Shown piece by piece: positions 45,486-55,540 of a stretch of DNA of 64,000 nucleotides. The stretch covers positions 120,471,631 through 120,535,630 of the forward strand of contig NC_135714.1 in the NCBI RefSeq assembly GCF_964656455.1, given 5' to 3'. A program made the position numbers and the translations under genes. The stretch comes from Halichoerus grypus. Lineage: Eukaryota; Chordata; Mammalia; Carnivora; Phocidae. The notes under the pieces are model-generated. The model made no database searches. It was not told the DNA's origin and saw only the letters and a list, made by a program, of their open reading frames with translations. The stretch's first letter is position 1. Each line of letters opens with the position of its first letter.

Positions 45486-45884
45486 TTTGTTTGTTTGTTT
45501 GTTTAAGATTTTATTTATTTGAGGGGCACCTGGGTGGCTCAGTTGTTAAGCGTCTGCCTTCGGCTCAGGTCATGATCCCGGGGTCCTGGGATCGAGCCCC
45601 ACATCGGGCTCCCTGCTCTGTGGGAAGCCTGCTTCTCCCTCTCCCACTCCCCCTGCTTGTGTTCCCTCTCTCGCTGTCTGTCAAATAAATAAATAAAATC
45701 TTTAAAAAAAAGAAAAGATTTTATTTATTTGAGAAAGAGAGCAAGCCAGCAGGGGGAGGAGCAGAGGGAGAGAGACACGCTGAACATGGAGCATGACACA
45801 GGGCTCAATACCACAACCCTGAGATCATGACCTGAGCCAAAATCCAGAGTCAGACACTCAACTGACTGAGCCACCAGCCACCAC
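45486..45884 (-). mobile_element. Carnivore SINE, antisense, split by a second SINE
   Basis: The left part (TTTG)n plus AAGATTTTATTTATTTGAG at 45486-45523 and the right part 45715-45884 are one antisense SINE. The break is exactly the SINE at 45524-45714. The head is eroded (GAGCCACCAGCCACCAC). Confidence 0.9.
45524..45714 (+). mobile_element. Carnivore SINE, sense, nested
   Basis: Complete young-looking copy with the perfect 19-bp target duplication AAGATTTTATTTATTTGAG (45505-45523 and 45715-45733) taken from the tail of the antisense host SINE. Body and tail match the majority type (CCCCTGCTTGTG, AATAAATAAATAAAATC). Confidence 0.96.
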
Positions 45885-45900
45885 TAGAGTTTTTTAATTT

Positions 45901-46112
45901 ATTTATTTATTTTTTTTTTTTTAAAGATTTTTTTACTTATTTATTTGAGAGAGAGAGAATGAGAGAGCAAGCACATGAGAGGAGGGAGGGTCAGAGGGAG
46001 AAGCAGACTCCCTGCCGAGCAGGGAGCCCGATGCGGGACTCGATCCAGGGACTCCAGGATCATGACCTGAGCCGAAGGCAGTCGCCCAACCAACTGAGCC
46101 ACCCAGGCGCCC
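45901..46112 (-). mobile_element. Carnivore SINE, antisense, same subfamily as 5139
   Basis: Perfect 16-bp target duplication TAGAGTTTTTTAATTT (45885-45900 and 46113-46128). GGACTCCAGGATC subfamily. It sits immediately beside the head of the split SINE, completing a three-SINE cluster. Confidence 0.95.
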
Positions 46113-46128
46113 TAGAGTTTTTTAATTT

Positions 46129-46785
46129 AAATTCCATGCAATTATTTTTTGTTTGACCAGTCAGGCTTGGTAGCATCTCTACTATCTTAGCTTCACATTA
46201 GACCAGAAATGCTGGTAAAATTGTAACGATACAGCGGATGAACAGGGTTGTCCAGCCTAAAAGAGGGTGTGGAAAAAGGGCTAGGGCCTGCGTGGGGCTG
46301 CCAGGGTTCAGCTCAGGCAGCTACAGCACCAAGCAGGAGAGCAGGATAGGGTGAAGGTTCTGGAAGTGGAGGGTTGCTGCTGGGATTCTCCCCGTCCTGG
46401 GCTTCTGGGGCAAGCAGAAGAACCTGGTAGTTGGAAGGCAGTGAAGGAAGGCATAGCCAATACACAGGGACCACAGTATAATTCAGTGTAATTACTGATT
46501 TTGGCCTTTGAGAATACATTATTTTAGAATCTATTAGAAAGTGGTTGATATTAAGTAATATCCTGCAAGCACAGAGCTGGGTTTTGGCACCATGCAAATC
46601 ACAAACACAGTGGCTGGCATGCAAGTCTGGCCTAGCAGGTTGTGTAGCATGAGCACAGACTGTTCATAAGAGAAGGCAGGTGTGGCCAGCAACTGGAAAA
46701 AGGGGAATCCTGACAGTAAGAATGTGAACAGGTAAGTCTCCAGGGTTAATCTGGGCAGAGGCCCTGATGCCGGTGCCAGTCGGGG
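46129..46785. other. Unassigned non-coding DNA
   Basis: About 650 bases. A 103-codon minus-strand open frame (46313-46624) has no recognised domain. Confidence 0.4.
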
Positions 46786-47260
46786 TCATGTCTGAAAAAC
46801 AGAAACCACTCTAATTCAAACAAAGGAAACTGGTTTACAAGGAAAAGATGAAAAGCAAAAAGGAGAGGTTGAAGCAACTTAGAGATTAGGGTCAGTAGGA
46901 AGTTCTACTACCCCTGGGACTAGAGAAAAAACAAAACAAAACAAAACAAAACAAATAGCTACTCCAGCCAGAGGCTGGGACTGGCCGGTGGGATCTGGAC
47001 CAAAAGGTGAGGCTGCTCAGTGGAGCAGAGCCACGGAACAGACTACATCACTCCAGAGATGCCACCTAAAGCAGAAGGAGAGAGAAACATCCAGGCTCCT
47101 CCTCTCCCCCAGTCTTCCATCATTGTCTCCCATTGCCAAACCTTCCCAGAAACCAGTTGGCAAGGAAAACTAGACTGTTCCCCAGAATACAAGGAAGGGC
47201 AGGGAATGAATGGTTTTGAGAGCAAACTGGCAGACGACAGAGACTTGTCCAGTTAGTTAT
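46786..47260 (+). mobile_element. Probable old dispersed repeat, family not named
   Basis: ACTGGTTTACAAGGAAAAG, CCCCTGGGACTAGAG, CACTCCAGAGATGCCACCTA, GAGAGAAACATCCAGGCTCC and CAGTTGGCAAGGAAAACTAG occur in an order that I recognise from a common mammalian repeat, but I cannot name the family. Three 61-78-codon frames here are therefore unlikely to be genes. A (AAAAC)n run lies at 46928-46952. Confidence 0.5.
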
Positions 47261-47618
47261 CCTCAGGCACTGACCTCATGCACACCAAACAACCTTCCAA
47301 ATACCATTTGTTGAGTGAACATAAGACTATTCATTCACTAACCAACACAATAGGTATTCTATTTCCCTAAATTACTGACTGTAAATTTGGAACTTCTCTG
47401 TTTTAAATATAGTCTGCTATGAGTTTTGTTAGTGCAGTTCAATCTCCCTGAATGAAAATCAGTATCTGGGTCCTAGAAACTGAATCTAGACCAAAGTTGC
47501 CCAACTGAGGGAAGCCTTGGTTCCAGAGGGCTGACTCTAGAGTTCACGGTGGGCAGACTTCTTCAGGAGAGTCAGAAGGTAAATATTAAACTTTGTGGGC
47601 CATATGATCTATAGCAAC
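47261..47618. other. Unassigned non-coding DNA
   Basis: About 360 bases, nothing recognised. Confidence 0.45.
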
Positions 47619-48102
47619 TACAAACTGTCCCTGACTTACTGGTGGTTTGACTTAAATTTTTTGACTTTCCGATGGTGCAAAAGCAATAGGCATTCAACAG
47701 AAACTGTACTTAGAATTTTGATCTTTTTCTGCACTGGCGATATTTGGTATGATCCTCTCTCATGATGCTGGGCAACAGGAGTGAGCTGCAGCTCCCAGTC
47801 AGCCACGCAATCACGAGGGTAAGCCACTAATACACTCACAACTGTTCTGTTTTCACTTTCAGCACATTATTCAAAAAATTACATGAGATACTCAACACTC
47901 TACTATAAAGCAGGCTTTGTGTTAGAGGATTTCGCCCAACTGTAAGCTAATGTAAGTGTTCTGAGCACATTTAAGGTCAGCTAGGCTAAGCTAACATGTT
48001 CAGTAGGTTAGGTGTAGTAAATAAATTTTTGACTTACGATGTTTTCAATTTACGGTGGATTTATCAGAATGTAACCCCACTGTCCGTTGAGGAAGATCTG
48101 TA
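47619..48102 (+). mobile_element. DNA-transposon remnant (Tigger-like, tentative)
   Basis: TGTCCCTGACTTACTGGTGG, TTGACTTTCCGATGGTGCAA, CATGATGCTGGGCAACAGGA, CTCCCAGTCAGCCACGC, AATCACGAGGGTAAGCC, CTGTAAGCTAATGTAAGTGT and TTGACTTACGATGTTTTCAA follow a well-known non-autonomous element whose ends carry related 'GACTTACGATGG' motifs in opposite orientation. It has no transposase frame. Assignment to the TcMar-Tigger group is from memory. Confidence 0.65.
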
Positions 48103-48134
48103 CTCAACTTTGTACTATAGAAAGAGGTCAGCTC

Positions 48135-48332
48135 GGGGCGCCTGGGTGGCTCAGTCGTTAAGCGTCTGCCTTCGGCTCGGGTCATGATCCCAGGGTCCTG
48201 GGATCGAGCCCCACATCGGGCTCCCTGCTCGGCGGGAAGCCTGCTTCTCCCTCTCCCACTCCCCCTGCTTGTGTTCCCTCTCTCGCTGTGTCTCTCTCTG
48301 TCAAATAAATAAAATATTAAAAAAAAAAAAAA
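48135..48332 (+). mobile_element. Carnivore SINE, sense, near-consensus
   Basis: Perfect 16-bp target duplication AGAAAGAGGTCAGCTC (48119-48134 and 48333-48348). Full head GGGGCGCCTGGGTGGCTCAG, CTCGGCGGGAAGCCTGC, and tail AATAAATAAAATATT with a clean A-run. One of the best-preserved copies. Confidence 0.97.
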
Positions 48333-48348
48333 AGAAAGAGGTCAGCTC

Positions 48349-49903
48349 TAGACAATATCTAAATAAATAGGTGTGGCTGCATTCCAATAAAACTTTATTC
48401 GCAAAACTGGGGAGTGAGACAGATTGGGTCTCAGGCGGGGCCCATACTCTTCGGACCTCTGGTCTAGACCAAGGCTAACCAAGTAAAGGAAGCCCATCTT
48501 GAAGTAACTCTCAAAATGAAGCAATTTGAGGATAGGCCTGATGTCCATTTTTGTTTACTATTTGGAATGATACCCTTTAATCTCAGTCCCATATAAGGTT
48601 TAAATTTTTACCATATTTCCCTGAACTGCTTTATATTATAAATCACCTGGAGAACATTTTTAGTTTTATTTTGCCTCTAATGCAATTTTATATTCATAAT
48701 GACTTTTGACTTACTGCTTTTCTATATAATTTGAGTTGCATCTAATTAAAATAGGGACTTCAAAGAATTTTCCACTGGACTTTTCAAAATATTTTCATTC
48801 CTACTGACTCAGTAAAATCTGCTGTCATTCCTTCTTACTTTGCCATATGTGAAGTTTGGTGGGAAAATCTCTAGCATAAGACATTTTCTTTTAAAAAATA
48901 TTCTTCTGGATCTGATTGAAAAATGATGACACTACCCAGTCAGTTGCTTCCGTAAAAATGAGGATGTAATATCTATCAAGAGATTACATACCTTTTATAA
49001 AATTTTGAATACAAACCACTCTTTAAAGATCTCTTTTGAAGTTTTCTAAATTGGACAAAGTAAGCTGACATGCATAGGTTAAATCATTTCCAGTCCTTGT
49101 GAATTTTGTTCTAATGCCTTTCACTGTTTGCCATTTGCTTCAAATTCATTTCTCCTTTCTACCAGCTTTTAGTGAGGCCTACTTCCCATTTCTATATTAA
49201 AACTGTTTTTAAATAAAATTACAGACAACTATCAGTGATCAGATTTCTTCTCATTTTCTCTTAAAATAGGTGGGCACTATCTTCCTTGACCTAGAGTATC
49301 AGATCAGCTGTGGATTCTAAAATACATGCGCATCTGATTTTGATTTAATCGGTCACTTAGGATTTGTCTCCCCACCTTCACAGTATGTGCTTTTCTATTA
49401 AGGCTTCAGCTGCACTACTTTAGTCTTCATTTATTCTTCCTCCCGCAAAATTTAGCACCTTCACATGTGTGGACCCTGATTCTCCTTTCCTGACCTCCCT
49501 TCACACCACCAACTTTGAAACCTTTCTTTTGTCAAATTGTTACAACTGGCTCTCTTGAGATCTTCACTTGTAAGTCTCGGATTAAAAAGAAAAACAGGTT
49601 GCCCATAAAACACAAATATCATTCACAAGAAGATATACAACACTCAACAAAATTATTTTTAAGTTCTGCTTATATTCAAATACTTAAGACATTCACGATA
49701 GTGAATGTCATTTCCTCCCCTTGATCAAAATGATCCCATCTGGAAGAGGACGGCTCTAATTCTATCACCACTCCAGCCACCTGATGTCAGTGGAAATGCC
49801 GTTTTGCCTCCAAACCCCGGAATACAGGTCTAAGAAGTATAGGGTGAGAAGCAGCAGCCTTGGGCCTTGGAAAAGTTGCCTGATCTAGGACTGTACGGTT
49901 TTT
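48349..49903. other. Unassigned non-coding DNA
   Basis: About 1.55 kb without recognised repeats or genes. Confidence 0.4.
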
Positions 49904-50137
49904 GTTTTTTTTTTAAGATTTTATTTGAGACAGAGAGACACAGAGAGAGAAGGTGCATGAGCAGGGGAAGCGGCAGGCAGAGGGGGAAGCGGCAGGCAGA
50001 GGGAGAAGCGGCAGGCAGAGGGAGAAGCAGTCCCCCTGCTAAGCAGGGAGCCTGACTCAGGGCTCCATCCCAGGAGCCTGGGATCACAACCTGAGCCTAA
50101 GGCAGACATTTAACCTACTAAGCCCCACAGGTGCCTC
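49904..50137 (-). mobile_element. Carnivore SINE, antisense, with internal tandem repeat
   Basis: The GA-rich body contains three consecutive 18-19-bp units GGGGAAGCGGCAGGCAGA (49964-50019), making the copy about 30 bases longer than its relatives. Weak target duplication ACTGTACGGTTTTTG / GCTGTATGTTCTTT. Open frames of 62-85 codons here are SINE artefacts. Confidence 0.93.
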
Positions 50138-50219
50138 AGGCTGTATGTTCTTTAACTGCACTAACTATGCTTCCTTCTGACTAAATTGGGAAAGAAGAGA
50201 CAAAAAAGGGGGATGGAAG

Positions 50220-50699
50220 CCAAAGAGTTATAAATGAGAAAGGACCCAAGAGAAATGAACACACATGTCCACACAACCACCTGCACATGAATGTTTACAG
50301 CAACCTTATTTATAATTACCTCATCCCACATGTCCTCAGGGGGTGAATGAAGACACAAACTGTGGCACACCTATACACAAGAATACTACCAGGAGCAAAC
50401 CGTGGATACAAACAACAGGGATAAATCTCAAATGCATTATGTTCAATAGAAGAGGTCAGACGCAAAAAGCTACATACCACACGATCCCATTCGTACAGCA
50501 TCCAAGGCAAGACCATAGACACAGAACAAAGCTGTGGTTGTCAGGGGATGGAGGTCAGGGGAGGATTTTACTACAAAAGGGCAGTACAAGAGAATTTTGG
50601 GAGTGACAGAATTGCTCTGTGTCTTGACTGTGGTGGTGGTACACAGATCTTATCAAAACTCATACGATTCTGAAAAAAAAAGGTGAATTAAAAAAAAAA
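50220..50699 (+). mobile_element. L1: Old L1 3' fragment
   Basis: TGTTTACAGCAACCTTATTT, TGTGGCACACCTATACACAA, GGATAAATCTCAAATGCATT, ATACCACACGATCCCATTCG, GAACAAAGCTGTGGTTGTCA and ATCTTATCAAAACTCATACG follow the end of L1 ORF2 and the 3'UTR of an old L1. The 87-codon frame at 50343-50606 is this relic. Confidence 0.85.
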
Positions 50700-50730
50700 A
50701 GTCCAATCTTCTCTTAAAAATAAACACAAA

Positions 50731-50916
50731 GGGGTGCCTGGGTGGCTCAGTCGGTTAAGCGTCTGCCTTTGGCTCAGGTCATGATCCTGGGGTCCTGGGA
50801 TCGAGCCCTGTATCAGGCTCCCTGCTCAATGGGGAGCCTGCTTCTCCTTCTCGCTCTGCCCCTTGCTCGTGCTCTCACTCTCTCGAATAAATAAAATCTT
50901 TTAAAAAATTTTTAAG
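50731..50916 (+). mobile_element. Carnivore SINE, sense
   Basis: Target duplication AAAATAAACACAAA (50717-50730) and AAAATAAACAGAAA (50917-50930), one difference. Lies just after the old L1's A-rich end. Confidence 0.95.
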
Positions 50917-50930
50917 AAAATAAACAGAAA

Positions 50931-52250
50931 AAGAGGGGACAACCTTCTGGCTGTGGAAGGAAGAACAGAGCCCATGAAAATGAAATTCCACTATTGTTTA
51001 GTTAGTAACTTGGGGAAGATTATGGCTTCTTTTCTTAAGTTCCCCTCTCTCCAGGCTGGTGTTCTTAGTGCCTGTCAGAATTCTGCACTCGCAGAGAGAG
51101 GTTCCACTTGTCCTGGCCCCATGCCCTGATGAAGACAAACCAGCAGCCCATCGCGGCTAGAGACCTGGCCAGGAATGGGCTCTGCTTGGGGCTCTGTCCT
51201 GCTTCTCTGACCATCAAGGTTAAGTTGTTTCTCTAATCTAAATGATAGTCTTGGTTTTTCTTTCAGTAGTTTTAAAACAAAGAACCAGCAGTTGTTGCCA
51301 GCATCAACCTCTGAGATTTTGGTCAGTAAAAAAATGAACCCCCCCTTTTTTTTTCTTGAAACCTAAGCACCCCAAGGGAAGCACAGCAGTCTGGTTTCAA
51401 TTTTTCATAAAATGTGATCATGTTCCGAAACAGAGAAAGCTGCACAAATGGCATACATCGATTCTCTGAGAATTTATTCTGTCCTGAGATGAGACTCCAT
51501 GCAACTGCAAGATGCCTGTACTTGACCATTCCCTGGGTCACTGGGGTAAATGGTGAAGTAGGACAGGGTTGCCCGAGGCCAGCATGGACATCAAGGAGTA
51601 AAAGGAACAGGTGACCATTTTCTCCTCCCTGAAATCTCAGAATTAAAATCTCAAAAGATCTGTTGGATTCTTGGCAAGGTACTTGGACAGGAGAACCTAC
51701 ATTTTCTAAGCTTCACTGCTTTGCAAGGGAAACAATTTTATCCTATTCCATATTAAACTATTACTGGGCTTGCTTTCAAAAGCAGGGAAGATTGTGTCTA
51801 TAAATAGTTTTAAAAGGAGTTTGAGATTAAAGATAGGTTCATAAAAAGTCTCTTCCATATCAAATGCAAAATATCTCAGCACAACTCACAGTGATGGCAC
51901 TGGGTTAGATAGTACTAGTTAACAGTTATTTAGTTTCATCATCTTTATCAGTCTGTCAGGTTCTAATAGAGACAATCTGTTAATAGATGTGCCAAATTCA
52001 TTGTAACAGTGATAAGGAGTATTGAGCCACAGAGATGCATTCTTCATGCAGAGACTACTTGGAGAGGGCAACTCTTGGCTAAAAATGTTGGCTTTCTGCT
52101 CTCCCCAACCCCAGCTTATTTGAATTCAGCACATCCTATTGTGTTTTCAATGATCAAATTAAGGTTTTTTTATTCTGAAAAACATTAGGCCACTAAAACT
52201 CCCAAGAAAGTCAAAAGGCTGCTTTGGGTTTTTTTTCCCTTTTTTATTTT
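50931..52250. other. Unassigned non-coding DNA
   Basis: About 1.3 kb without recognised repeats. Open frames of 66-72 codons near 51.4 kb have no domain. Confidence 0.4.
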
Positions 52251-52328
52251 CACTTTTCATATTCATTCTTTGAAGAGTGTATGGTGATCAACTTTCATGT
52301 TCATTGTTTGAAGAGTGCATAGTATCAA
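52251..52328. repeat. Two-copy tandem duplication (about 39 bp)
   Basis: The unit TTTCATATTCATTCTTTGAAGAGTG... (52255-52290) repeats as CTTTCATGTTCATTGTTTGAAGAGTGC (52291-52328); the shared core is TTTGAAGAGTG at 52269 and 52307. About 85% alike by eye. Confidence 0.8.
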
Positions 52329-52580
52329 TTACTAGAGTCAGACTGCCTGGGCCCAAACACCAGTTCTACCACTTAATAGCCACATGACCTTATGCCAGAT
52401 ACTCAACCTCTCTATGCTTCAATTTCCTGTGAAAATTGGGATGGTAAGTAATAGTACTTATCACGCAGATCCTTCCCTTAAGAGTTAATATATGTAAAGT
52501 GCTTAGAACAGTGCTTGCCACCTAGTAAGTACTGTAAGTGTATAATTAGCTGTTGTTACTAGCTATTGTTGTCATTAGCT
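52329..52580 (+). mobile_element. MIR, sense (first of three)
   Basis: ACTAGAGTCAGACTGCCTGG, AGTTCTACCACTTAATAGCC, CATGACCTTATGCCAG, CTCTATGCTTCAATTTCCTG and TAAAGTGCTTAGAACAGTGC give an almost complete MIR. Confidence 0.92.
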
Positions 52581-52604
52581 CAATCTGCATAGCACCATAT
52601 ACAG

Positions 52605-52765
52605 CAGTGAAGAGAGAATGATGGGGGTGCCTTAGACAGACATGACTTTAAATCCTACCACGTATTAGCTTAACGTCTTCCATTTCCTCATCAGTAAAAT
52701 GGGGTTCATGATGCCTCCTAACATGACTCTTATAATCAGATTTAACACCTGGTATTTAGCTAGTA
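52605..52765 (+). mobile_element. MIR, sense (second of three)
   Basis: CTTTAAATCCTACCACGTAT, TTCCATTTCCTCATCAGTAA and AATGGGGTTCATGATGCCTC follow the MIR core. The 3' part is diverged. Confidence 0.75.
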
Positions 52766-52784
52766 TCCTGCTCCTATGTGGTAG

Positions 52785-52975
52785 TAGCCAGAACTGTAGG
52801 CCCTGCACCAGACAGCCTGTGAGACTTTGGACAAATTTCTAGCCTCCCTGAGGTTCTGTTCCTTATAAGTAAATGTTAATAAAAGCAATTCTGAGTTCAC
52901 AGCATTGCTGTGATGATTATATGAAATAAGGCATATACAGCATAGTTAGGACTTCGTATACATTGTTTAAAATTA
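52785..52975 (+). mobile_element. MIR, sense (third of three)
   Basis: TGAGACTTTGGACAAATTTC, CCTGAGGTTCTGTTCCTTAT, AGTTCACAGCATTGCTGTGA and GATTATATGAAATAAGGCAT follow MIR in order, same orientation as the two before it. Confidence 0.75.
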
Positions 52976-53666
52976 TAAGACAGATGCTCCTTAGTGTATA
53001 TCATAAAGGAAACTGGAAAAAATATTCCTAATTCAAAAAAGTATATTTAATATTTTAAATTAAAAAGTGAAAAGGTACTTCTCCCTTAAAAAACTCTTCT
53101 TCCCAGGGAAACCAGAAGAGTCAGCGGTAAACAGGAAGATTAACCTGCAGCTGCCCATTAAATCTCTCCATAATCTGTCATGAAATCTCACTGCCCTCCT
53201 TTCAGTAATCTCTGAAATCTGTCCTTTACCCTCTCCCTCCACTACTAAGTTATCAGCCCATCTACTACTATTTTGTTTTTGCTGCAAAAGACAAATCTAG
53301 AACAAAACCTCTGGTTCATCATCAAATTTGAAACTGCCCGGCCACTTAATGTTAACTTCACCCAATCCAGTACTAGCTGCTGTTATCAACCTAAATCTTT
53401 TCTCGTTGTCAAAATGTGGCACTGTGACCCCTTAAAACATGTCCTCTAATTTCTTAATTAGGTTCATTTAGTATTCCTTACTTATCTCAAATATGTCCTC
53501 TTTCACAACATCTCCCAAGAGAAGTTCTCTTCTGTGAAATGCCAGCTACTTATCTTGCATCTTTTTTCTCCCCCTTTCGGTCTCTAAACAAACTATTTGT
53601 GTGAGAAAGGGCAAGGGGAAAATGTGTCAGCTGTTACAATCTAAGCTTAGCTCTGTGGAGAGCCAT
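52976..53666. other. Unassigned non-coding DNA
   Basis: About 690 bases, no gene or repeat recognised. Confidence 0.45.
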
Positions 53667-53682
53667 AGAATTAGTCCTCAGG

Positions 53683-53881
53683 GGGCGCCTGGGTGGCTCA
53701 GATGGTTAAGCGTCTGCCTTCAGCTCAGGTCATGATCCCGGGGTCCTGGGATCGAGCCCCACATCGGGCTCCTGGCTCAGCCGGGAGTCTGCTTGTCCCT
53801 CTGCCTCTCCCACTGCTCATGCTCTCTCTCTCTGTATCTCTGTCTCAAATGAATAAATAAAATCTTTAAAAAAAAAAAAAA
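53683..53881 (+). mobile_element. Carnivore SINE, sense
   Basis: Perfect 16-bp target duplication AGAATTAGTCCTCAGG (53667-53682 and 53882-53897). Tail AATGAATAAATAAAATCTT plus A-run. A CTGGCTCAGCCGGGAGTCTG variant of the body. Confidence 0.96.
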
Positions 53882-54054
53882 AGAATTAGTCCTCAGGACA
53901 AGCTGAGACCAGAATACAGGTCTTCAACACTATCAGCCCTGAGGGTACAGACAGCCCTTAGACTGAAACATCTCTAACGCTCAAATTCCAGAAAGGAAGG
54001 TGTAGAGAACAAAATGGAGTCTCTCGTGTCAAGCAGGGGCCCTGTGTCACTCAA

Positions 54055-54107
54055 TGACGTAAGCAGTTCAGGTACCGCAGCTAGGAGATATCAATGGACC
54101 CACGTCA
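54055..54107. promoter_or_regulatory. CRE-like sites in the LTR U3 (predicted)
   Basis: TGACGTAA at 54055-54062 and ACGTCA at 54102-54107 resemble CREB/ATF half-sites near the 5' edge of the LTR, where retroviral U3 enhancers usually lie. Short motifs; function is only inferred. Confidence 0.35.
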
Positions 54108-54579
54108 GCTGACTACCCAGAACTGATAATGAGCAGAGCCAGAGGAGGTCTGCAGAGACCCAAAATGGATTCAGTCCCTTTAAAAAGGGGAGGATTTGGG
54201 CAGCAAACTGTCAGACTCTTCAGACCTGACCCCTCTATGTCTGACCACTTAAAAAAGACAACTGCCCCGAAGGCTCTGCCTGATGGATCTCCGAACAGAA
54301 CCGAGATCCTTCCCTGCTGGAACATCCGAAGCAGTAAGTGCGGAGAGCTGACCCGGACCAGACCCGAGGCCTTATCTCAACTGCTCGCCCACAGACAGAC
54401 TTCGAGTTTGGTTTGTTAACTTCCTACAGGCTTCTGTTATCTTGTTTTTCATGTGGTTTGTCTTCTGTCCTGCTCTGTGTGCTGTGTAAGAAGCCAACCT
54501 TAATCCCATGGTGAAACATCATTGAGTTTGGAATCCTGAGTCTGCTTTATCATTGTGATGTAACTTTGTTTAATGACTG

Positions 54580-54585
54580 AATAAA
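54580..54585 (+). terminator. LTR polyadenylation signal AATAAA
   Basis: AATAAA within GACTGAATAAAGCTG, followed within 30-35 bases by a TG-rich stretch (TGTGTGTGCG at 54611-54620) of the kind found downstream of cleavage sites. Confidence 0.7.
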
Positions 54586-54649
54586 GCTGATATTGTGGAA
54601 AGACAACTCCTGTGTGTGCGCGCCTTCCTAGCGTGCTCATGACAGAAGG

Positions 54650-55306
54650 CCAGGCTAAGGACATGTCAGCATTTGGAAAACTCTATTTTGTTTGTAAACA
54701 ATGCTATCAGTCATTAAAACAAATGGCATTTAGGTGTTAGATGAGTGGCTACTTTGAACTAGGTTAATTTTCTCTACCTTCTTCTGGTGTTTTCTCTGAG
54801 CTCCTTCTCCATCTGCCCAGCAACTCACTCAAAGAGATGCTGAAGTGGGCTTCTTATGTCTACTGATAAGAGCAGGAAATAAGAGAGACAAAAGGAAACC
54901 CACACTGCCCAAAATGGAAACACCTGAAGACTGTTGCTTCAATGGGACAGAGACAACACCACAGCACCATCAACCAAATCCTTCTTAGCATGGGAGGGAT
55001 TTTGTGTGCATGAAGCTAATTCAGCAACTTCAGATTTATGAAATTTCCCTAGTAAAAGTTAAATTTTTATCTTCCAAAATTGGGGGGAAAAAACAAACAC
55101 AACCCTGAATACCACCTAAAAGCATAATGAAGAAAAATAAGCAAAGACAAAAATCTTTGTCTGTAGGGTGCAAGACCTTTTAGAATAATAATTAAATTAT
55201 TCTTCTATATATGTGTATGTATGCATGCGAGAAAATGTATCCATCCATCTATATTTAGGGAGAGAAAAAAGAGATTAATAGTTTTCTAAAACCAATTGTT
55301 CCCTTA
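54650..55306. other. Unassigned non-coding DNA
   Basis: About 650 bases. A TATATGTGTATGTATGCATG stretch near 55207 is the only simple repeat. Confidence 0.45.
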
Positions 55307-55321
55307 GAGATAAGCAACTTT

Positions 55322-55525
55322 TTCTTTTTTCTTTTCTTTTTTTTAAAGATTTTATTTATTTGACAGAGAGACACAGCGAGAGAGGGAACACAAGCAGGGG
55401 GAGTGGGAGAGGGAAAGCAGGCTTCCCGCGGAGCAGGGAGCCTGATGCGGGGCTTGATCCCAGGACCCTGGGATCACGACCCGAGCCGAAGGCAGATGCT
55501 TAACGACTGAGCCACCCAGGCACCC
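55322..55525 (-). mobile_element. Carnivore SINE, antisense
   Basis: Target duplication GAGATAAGCAACTTT (55307-55321) and GAGATAGGCAACTTT (55526-55540), one difference. Common subfamily. Confidence 0.95.
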
Positions 55526-55540
55526 GAGATAGGCAACTTT

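Larger units (their letters stand above)
54001..54644 (+). mobile_element. Solo LTR of an endogenous retrovirus
   Basis: A 644-bp block begins TGTAGAGAAC, ends TCATGACA and is flanked on both sides by GAAGG (53996-54000 and 54645-54649), a perfect 5-bp target duplication. The polyadenylation signal AATAAA lies at 54580-54585, about 60 bases from the right end, fixing the plus orientation and leaving a short U5. No primer-binding site, gag-pol-env sequence or second LTR adjoins, so it is a solo LTR left by recombination. The family is not one I can name. It is more GC-rich than its flanks. The 96-codon (plus) and 70-codon (minus) open frames inside it are not host genes. Confidence 0.9.

Noticed and set aside
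45326..45688. 120-codon open frame
   Set aside because: The last half is translated carnivore SINE (the recurring AQSVKRLPSAQVMIPGSWD-like product); no independent gene content.
51051..51240. Possible gene exon (GC-rich, CAG/CCTG-rich)
   Set aside because: No long frame and no clear splice signals.
54129..54419. 96-codon open frame
   Set aside because: Lies wholly inside the solo LTR between its TG and CA ends; LTR sequence, not a gene.
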